A stretch of DNA of 64,000 nucleotides. It comes from Acanthaster planci. Taxonomy: Eukaryota > Echinodermata > Asteroidea > Valvatida > Acanthasteridae. Where the stretch lies: positions 2,589,470-2,653,469 of the forward strand of contig NW_019091368.1 of assembly GCF_001949145.1 (NCBI RefSeq), in the 5' to 3' direction. The notes under the pieces were generated by a model. That model had not been told where the DNA came from. It saw only the letters and a program-made list of their open reading frames with translations, and did no database searches. A program made the translations under genes and the position numbers. Below, in pieces: positions 57,402 to 64,000 of this stretch; positions within the stretch are counted from its first letter, which is position 1, and each line of letters starts with the position of its first letter.

Positions 57402-60400
57402 ATGGCTGCGCCCATGGTAATGATTTTCCGCCGTATAAGCTTAAAATTTGTCTCAGCGGGAGTTTTAAAGGGTAAGAGAACAATCTATTTCCAAAATAAT
57501 GCTGAGGGAGGAAATTGCTATGTTATGATGTCAAGCAGCCCCAGTGTTACATCCTATTAGGCCTTTAAAGTCATCGACATGGCCTGGACTATCATGACCG
57601 TGCTATGGCATGTGCCTGATGCCATGGATGTGGCATGTCATGTGGGCAGGATACTTACAGATAGCCATAAATACATTTTGACTGTATTGATTGTGCCAAT
57701 GTACTCTTTCACAGCTATTTGTACAACCGAATTTCATACTTGCCTTCTTGGTGAAGTTAGATGTCTGATGGGGAGGTTTATTCGCCTTATCACCTCATGG
57801 GCAGGGTAGGCCCTAGCCCAGGGACCAGTGACTAGGCCCTATCTCTGTATCCTTGGCCCCACGACTACTTTGTGAACAAGCTTTTTGTCTAGATGGGTGA
57901 TTTTCCATCTGTTTTTTATAGATTAAAATATTGAGGTACAGTATTCACATAGAAAACATTTAGAATTTTTCAGACCAGTCTCATAGGGTTTGTCCAAAGG
58001 GTGTCAGGCGGCGTCCATACATAGAATACTTTCCCAACTTAATAATAGTAATCTCTAAACCAGTAGCAGATTTAACAAAACTTGGCATAACTTTGCACAA
58101 TGCAAGCTCTCCACAACAAATTGAAGTGCTCTTACATCGCACCACGTTTTCCTTTATTTTTGAAGTCTCAGGACCCACTGTTCAAAAGTTACATCCCCAC
58201 TGCATCAGAAAATACACAACCCCCAGACGCCAGTCTTCAACCCTTCCTGCAGAGGGGTCAAGGTCCCCGAAATGGGAGCTGATGAGTGCAGTTTGTCTGG
58301 AGCGGTATCCAGTTGTGTCCCAGGACCGCCAGGACATCGAAGAGGAATACTGGAACCTGCTGAAAACCACTGAGCTGGAGAACAGTCTTCTTTCTGATCA
58401 TGAGATGCAGGTTATTCAGGACAAGTATGGCGGATGTTTTTTTGCTCGCAACGCCATTCCTAGGTGTTGCTATCACGTTTAATCCTGAAATCTCCTTGGC
58501 TTTTTGCATGGAAATCTTCAGGAATTCCCCTCTGTAGGAAACCAGTAATAACTTTGTTTTAAAATTTGTAACGAGTCTCACATACCAGTGACACATTTAA
58601 AAACAAACGGTATCATATTTTAATTTACAATGGATATCAAGCTCCAGGTTATGTAACAGCCGCTGTGCTCTACCTTCCTCAATCCCACAAAATCCTCCAA
58701 AACTTTCATAAGTGGCTTTTGAAAGATTTCAGAGGGTTTGGCTTTGTAAAGTGCAACTGCTTGCCATCCACAATTTGTATATGTTTCTTCATATAGTTAT
58801 AGCAGTTCTGACTCCTGTGCTCAAAAGCTGCCATCCTTTTGAAATTTGAAAGGATGCCAGTTGCTTTACAAGTAATTTGCTGTGCATTTCAGAAAGGCAA
58901 AAGGGGCATACCTGTGTTTATATTCTGTTACTAACAAGAATACGCACTTGCGCTCACAAGTAGTGCCAGAGTACTACTGTGTTCTGGATGGTGATCATAA
59001 GTGGCAAATCCACACAGTATAGGCAGAGCAGTGACATTGAGTGTTTAGCCTCTTGTCCTGGGCTTTCCTGAATTCAGAGAGAAGATGGTGAAGAAGCAGA
59101 GCGGTGCCATCGAGGATGATGACGACACAGAGTTGGTCTCAGCCCTAGACCTCGAGGATCAGTACACAGAAGAGCTCAATCAATTCATTCCAGCCAGCCG
59201 GAAATCAGGTAGTGCAGAAAATATCTATATATCGAAGCAGGGTGCAATTTCACAGAGGTGCTCAGCGAGAAACGGCACTGCATGCTGAGCAGATTTCAAG
59301 TTACCAGCGGTATACAGACCATTGCTGGAAAGCATTTTTGTATTATAAAGCAGCCGTTTTTTTGTGTGCTCAGCAAACTTTTAAGATCCACAAAATTCAA
59401 CTTAACCACTTGCTGCCGGGAACTCCGTTTCGAGCACCATGGGTTAATTATACTCAGAGCCGGGGGTGCCCGAAATGGGACAAAAGAGCTGGTCCGTGTA
59501 ACAAAAGACCATACTCGGAACAAAAGACCTGCTGCTGGGAATTGCCATCATTTTTCGGGTTGCAATTTTTGAAGGAAATCCGTCACTGTTTTTAAACAGC
59601 ATACCACTGTTTTGGGAATAGTGTGCCCGCAGATTAGCACCACGGACAAAATTGTTCCAGGGCACCATCGATGAGTGACACAGCACCGCTGCATGCTTAT
59701 CCAGCCGCGTTTGAAAAGACGCCACTCGCATTGACTGGGGAAAAGGAAATTACGCAACACCTCACAGTTCTGGGCTCTCTTATCAGTGCGGCAGGCCTGG
59801 CTGAAATATTCAGGAGTCCATGAAGGTTTCCTGTCAGCCAGAGTAGCCACCATAGAGTCATTCGTGTGGGTGTAAATGTCCATTAAATGAAATGATGAAT
59901 TTTGAAGAATTCTGAAAACTGAAAATCTTGAAAATCGCCCGTATGTGTGTACTGCATTTTTAAAAACACCCGACAGCATGGGGTTAAAGCTACGTATGGT
60001 CTGTCCTGACCAAGTGTAGATGATCTGGTTGGTGTATGTCTAGTCGCCAGTTTCATTTAAACCAGACGATCGCGCTGTACAGCCATTTACAGTTGAAATA
60101 AATGTATGCACTTATGTGCAAACCAGAAATGTTCTTTTTTACCACAGAAACCTAGCTACATGTACAGAAGAATGCAGTCTTAACCTAAAACAGGGCACCA
60201 AATACATGACCTCTCTGAGGAACTTCAGGGCAAATTTCTTTTCTAGACATTGACGACCTGCGCAGTATTCAGCGGAAGCTGATGGACAAGCTGGTGCTTC
60301 TCGTTAAGTGCAGGGTAGGGGACCAAAGCCTATGGATGATGCCTCAGGAAACCAGACAAGATGGAGAGACCATGAGACAGGTCAGTTTACAAAATCTGTT

Positions 60401-61661
60401 ACAAAATCCACAATGCTTGGTTTGAAGTAACAGTCAGCTGGGAATAACACAATCATAGTGGTGTTACCCACAGGCTTTGCCTGGCAATTAGGCAAGTATG
60501 CTGGATGGTACCCACTGTGAAAGCATGAACATAGATTTTACCCAACTGTGCCTACCTTCATTAAAACCACAATTTTTGTGTCAACTTAAACAGTCACTGA
60601 GCAAAGTTGAAGTTGACAGGAGCTTGAGAACTCGAGAATTTGGCAATAGAAAGTATGAAATATCTCTGACAATGGAGTCCAATATTTTGCATTGCAGGCA
60701 GCGGATCGCGTGCTTTTCTCCCAATGCGGTATGCATGAAATGTGGCGATCCCGTTTGTTTGGTAATGCCCCTTGTGCCTTCTACAAGTATGTCTATCCCC
60801 CCGCTGTACAAGAAGAGAGTAAATGTAAAGGGGCAAAGGTGAGAAACTTGTTTGAAACATTTTGCGCATATTTAAATGAGATTTTACAATCAGTCCCCTG
60901 TGACAATGAGTTGTTGGGCATGGGGAAGGTGACAAATAATAGTTTTAGTCTTTTTAACTTTTATTTCCTAGGGACGGTTTTTCCAGGAAAGCATTCTTTT
61001 AAGTTAGATTTTTTCACTCGTACGTATTTTTGCAAATTTGAAATTTTCCAGACGTTTTCCTGTTTCCTCAGGGAAGTTTTCCAAACTTTATGGTGCCCCC
61101 CCCTTCATAAGAAGAAAAAGTAAAAAAAATCAGAGGAATTCCAAAGCTTATGAAAGAAAATGTTGTTTAGTGATGTTGTCAATTCTGTGGGGGTCAGTTT
61201 ATGCTTCTGTTGAATTCCAGAGCTCCAAGATTCCAAAGTTATTTTTTCTTTGAATCCCGAGTGTTGGTGAAATGAGAACAGAAGGTTTACTTGTTAACCA
61301 TCAAGTCTTAAAAGTTGTCGTTTCTATGTCAGAGTACTCTCTTGATAGTGATACTAAGCTTGAGTACCAGAATTTATGAACATACAGTGTACTCCCAAAA
61401 TAAGAAGGTGTCGCAAAAACATACAAGTACTTCCTATTTGACCTCAACTCAGCCTTGGTTATTTTGTGGCTGGTCCATTTTGTTCAGGTGTTCTTCTACA
61501 AAGCCAGATTATTGTCGGGAGATATCCAGATCAACCAAAACATCATCAAGGACTATGCATGGGTGACTCTCAGTGAGATGGACAAGTACCTAACCCCCTC
61601 TTATCTAGACACAGTACGGAAGTTCATTCTGCCCGTCAGCATACCTGATGAACAAGTCTGA
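57402..61661 (+). CDS. MRPL46: Mitochondrial large ribosomal subunit protein L46 (mL46), 6 coding exons, 300 aa
   Basis: Component of the mitochondrial 39S ribosomal subunit with a Nudix-like fold. Coding exons: 57402–57471, 58172–58424, 59078–59208, 60247–60380, 60698–60838, 61488–61661. Phases 1, 2, 1, 0, 0 close and the total is 903 nt including TGA. Family-typical segments: KWELMSAVCLERYPVVS, NSLLSDHEM, ALDLEDQYTEELNQF, RKLMDKLVLLVK, LWMMPQ…GETMRQAADR, LFGNAPCAFYKY…KGAK, VFFYKARLLSGD, and WVTLSEMDKYL near the end. The N-terminus is basic with few acids (MAAPMVMIFRRISLKF), fitting a mitochondrial targeting peptide. It is slightly longer than the human protein. Exon 2 starts about 100 bp after the end of dispersed repeat R1 copy C. 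It shares a short divergent promoter with CXXC1. Confidence 0.95.
57935..58075 (+). repeat. Dispersed repeat family R1, copy C (MRPL46 intron 1)
   Basis: The core TATTCACATAGAAAACATTT, then TTTTTCAGACCAGTCTCATA, then AGGGTGTCAGGCGGCGTCCA aligns with copies A and B in the same orientation. The tail TAATCTCTAAACCAGTAG matches copy B. It ends about 100 bp before MRPL46 exon 2. Confidence 0.75.
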
Positions 61662-64000
61662 ATTGGACAGAACTGATTGTGTTGTGCTTATATCATTTAT
61701 CAGAACAAACTGGACCCTGAGACCAAAAAAGGTTTTTCATTTCACCAGCCCCTGTTTGCCATTACTATTTAAGGCAGAGGGTATTTGCTCGGTGTGTGAA
61801 CTTTTTGAGAGAGCTAGACACTTTCGAATGTGCACAATAGCCTGCCTTCAAAGATGTGGCTATGTCACCTCAAGAACTCCTTTGTGATGTCATAAACGCA
61901 AGCATCTTTAGTTCTCATCGTTTTGGAATGGCTATTTGTTCAGTGCATTGTGGTTATCTGGTCATCTCATTCTCATCTGCCCTACTGCAATGGACTGCAT
62001 CCATGGGTCAACCATATTGAATCGAAAGCGAGGTTAACTCTCAATCTGGGAACCTGAAAGTGAAAATGAAAGTATGAAATAAAAGGCTATAACAAATTCC
62101 TTTTTTAGTTTATGCTGATAAAATAATTCAAAATGTGTGATTATTTGTGATTTATATCTAAATGTGTTCGGCCACATTTAAAGAAAGAGGCTTGGAACCC
62201 AAATAGTTTGGCATTGCCCCACTTAATGGAATACACTGATTAAGATAAATTCAGGGAACACCATACAAAAGGCTTTCCCTTGAATAAGGTCTATTACACT
62301 CTGATATGGGCCAAGTGGAAAGCTTTAATCCAACGTGAACCAACATCAGTAGATTGCCAAGCCTTTGAAATTAGCAGACTTTGGCAGCAAATTTTGAACC
62401 TTGCTGCATCCCACTGCAGTGTTAAGCCAGCTCACTCTATCAAGAGTTCAAAATAGACCTTGTACTTCAACAGGGTACAGCAGCTTGGTTGGTTTTGTTG
62501 AATTCAGCAGGGTTGAGGCAGCAATCCGTTAGTATAATCCCAGTGCTGCGTGCTTGATAGAAAATCAGGTCCTTTGAGGGTTTCGCACATTGCACATGTT
62601 CGCCTGTCATGAATAGACGACAGCAGGGATGATGAGTATTTGCAGATACTGAAAGCAATCGACCCACCACCTCTGGTATTAGTACATTAAATAAACCTAG
62701 AATGGCATGCGACCACCTGTGTCTTCATGTCAGCCAGTCATTTCATCCCAAACAGAAGCCGTCAGGAATCAAAGCACCGGTAGTGGCATAGCTGGGGAGG
62801 GACGTGCTTCTCAGTTTACCCCCCTCTCCATTCCCCTCTGGCATAATGAAAAAAAAGAAAAACTGGCATTTAGTGCCTGTCCCATCCCCATTGACACCAA
62901 GGCCCATTGTACACGCAGTCCCTCCCATATTCGTGGATGGTGAGAATCCTGGCTACATGGCTGCTGCACAGAGTTTCAGTATTTTAATCAATTACTGGTC
63001 TATAAATGCTTTCGGCAATGCCTTCAGCATGTTTGTGTATTACAGATTAGAAGTTTGGCAACAGGCGGTATAATATGCAGATTTGGTTTCAAGAAGTTTG
63101 CATGTTGTGTCTGTTTGTTTTTTTTTTCTGTGATATCAATTTAATGAGTTACTGGATACACAAGCAGGTCCAACACAAAATGACGCCAGAATCACACCTG
63201 TGGAAGAGGCTGTCTTCACCCGTAACTCGCTCTTTTTAATTACAAATCTTTTGGTATGTTACGCTGATACTAATTATGTACAAAGTTGACATTTATACAT
63301 GCATGGTGCCTGAACTAACAATGTAACAGAATTTAGAAAATTGTTTTAAAAAGGGCACCTTTTTCCTTAACCAAGCATCATTTTTTATACAATAAAACAA
63401 CAGTGCGGAGTTGGGTACGATGCCAAAACAAAGGAGACGATAAATTAATGTATGACCCAATACATTCTGTGGAAGCAGAATAAAGATAAAATGTAAAGAA
63501 TACTTTTTATTTTTACATCTACTAATGTACTAACTAATAAAACACTCTTCCCCAAAAAGACCACGCCAAATTTATTCGAACAGAAATCTTCTCTTTCATG
63601 AGAATCTGATTCAGCTTTCATTGGATGCGCCAACCATCCACCAAATGTGACCCACCCTGCGTAAATGAGTCAAACGGCCATTTCTTCTGAAATTTCGTTT
63701 CAGTCTGCATTTTCCAAAGAGACTTTAGCTCTGCTTTGTTCTATCACTCAGTTTAGCTTCCTCATGAAAAAGGACATAGTGCTGGAGAAAAAGTTGAAAG
63801 TTCCCACTGATTCTCAGGGTTCAAGATTCCCTTAACCCTCCTTTGGTTTTACAGCACAAACGTGCACAAGTGCCCACAGTCACTGGTGAGCATGTATTTT
63901 CTAGATGGAACTCAAACATACACAGGTTCAGTGTGTACACAGTAGATTGCCAGCACAAAATGACCCAGGGTCTTTTGCGCAGTCCTCTTCACTGCATTTG
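61662..64000. other. MRPL46 3' UTR and downstream flank, no further gene seen
   Basis: The first approximately 440 bp are probably MRPL46 3' UTR, ending near AATAAA at 62078–62083. Beyond that I find no conserved exon on either strand. AATAAA hexamers at 63391 and 63536 (+) and 63506 (−) may mark the 3' UTR of a neighbouring gene outside the window, but nothing ties them to one. Confidence 0.5.
62078..62083 (+). terminator. Candidate poly(A) signal of MRPL46
   Basis: AATAAA about 415 bp after the MRPL46 stop, the first canonical hexamer, followed by a T-rich stretch. Confidence 0.55.

Noticed and set aside
1-64000. CRISPR arrays, operons, phage or bacterial insertion sequences
   Set aside because: None seen; spliced genes and animal protein families show this is nuclear animal DNA, and tandem repeats here lack regular spacers.

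Overview
This is a nuclear genome window from an animal. Genes are split into many short exons with GT–AG introns (one GC–AG), and introns and spacers carry SINE-, MITE- and minisatellite-type repeats. The exons encode conserved animal proteins. Five multi-exon genes can be assembled with every splice phase closing. Gene compactness, divergence from the vertebrate proteins as I remember them, and the frequent TACATGTA-type word suggest a non-vertebrate deuterostome (echinoderm, hemichordate or amphioxus grade). That placement is inference; I cannot name the species.

Layout: (1) 459–6560, + strand: N-acylglucosamine 2-epimerase / renin-binding protein (RENBP), 9 coding exons, 401 aa. (2) 10788–21122, − strand: a LAP2/thymopoietin-like LEM protein (TMPO-like), 5 coding exons, 317 aa, with a LEM-like domain, a LEM domain and one C-terminal membrane anchor. 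(3) 24903–42106, + strand: a STAND NTPase of the NWD1/NWD2 class (DUF4062-like N-terminus, NACHT, WD40), 19 coding exons, 1606 aa, ending in a CaaX-like tetrapeptide. (4) 46469–57066, − strand: CXXC1 (CFP1), 15 coding exons, 675 aa. (5) 57402–61661, + strand: mitochondrial ribosomal protein L46 (MRPL46), 6 coding exons, 300 aa. The last 2.3 kb and the first 0.46 kb hold no gene I can support.

Arrangement: RENBP and TMPO converge, TMPO and the NWD gene diverge, NWD and CXXC1 converge, and CXXC1 and MRPL46 are head to head with 335 bp between start codons. That short interval contains a perfect CRE (TGACGTCA). The five genes do not form one pathway: they cover sialic-acid/amino-sugar metabolism, nuclear envelope, STAND signalling, H3K4 methylation and mitochondrial translation. 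I see no operon-like or novel multi-gene system.

The most unusual structure is a recurrent one. Exon-containing segments have been tandemly duplicated and have decayed next to the live exon: RENBP exon 6, the CXXC1 coiled-coil exon (a live copy plus two relics) and the CXXC1 terminal exon. Other findings are a TIR element with matching TTA flanks (9690–10236), a MITE with a 25/26 terminal inverted repeat (33611–33861) and a decayed relative, two copies of a tRNA-headed SINE, a second SINE family, a three-copy dispersed repeat, two minisatellites and one GC–AG intron.
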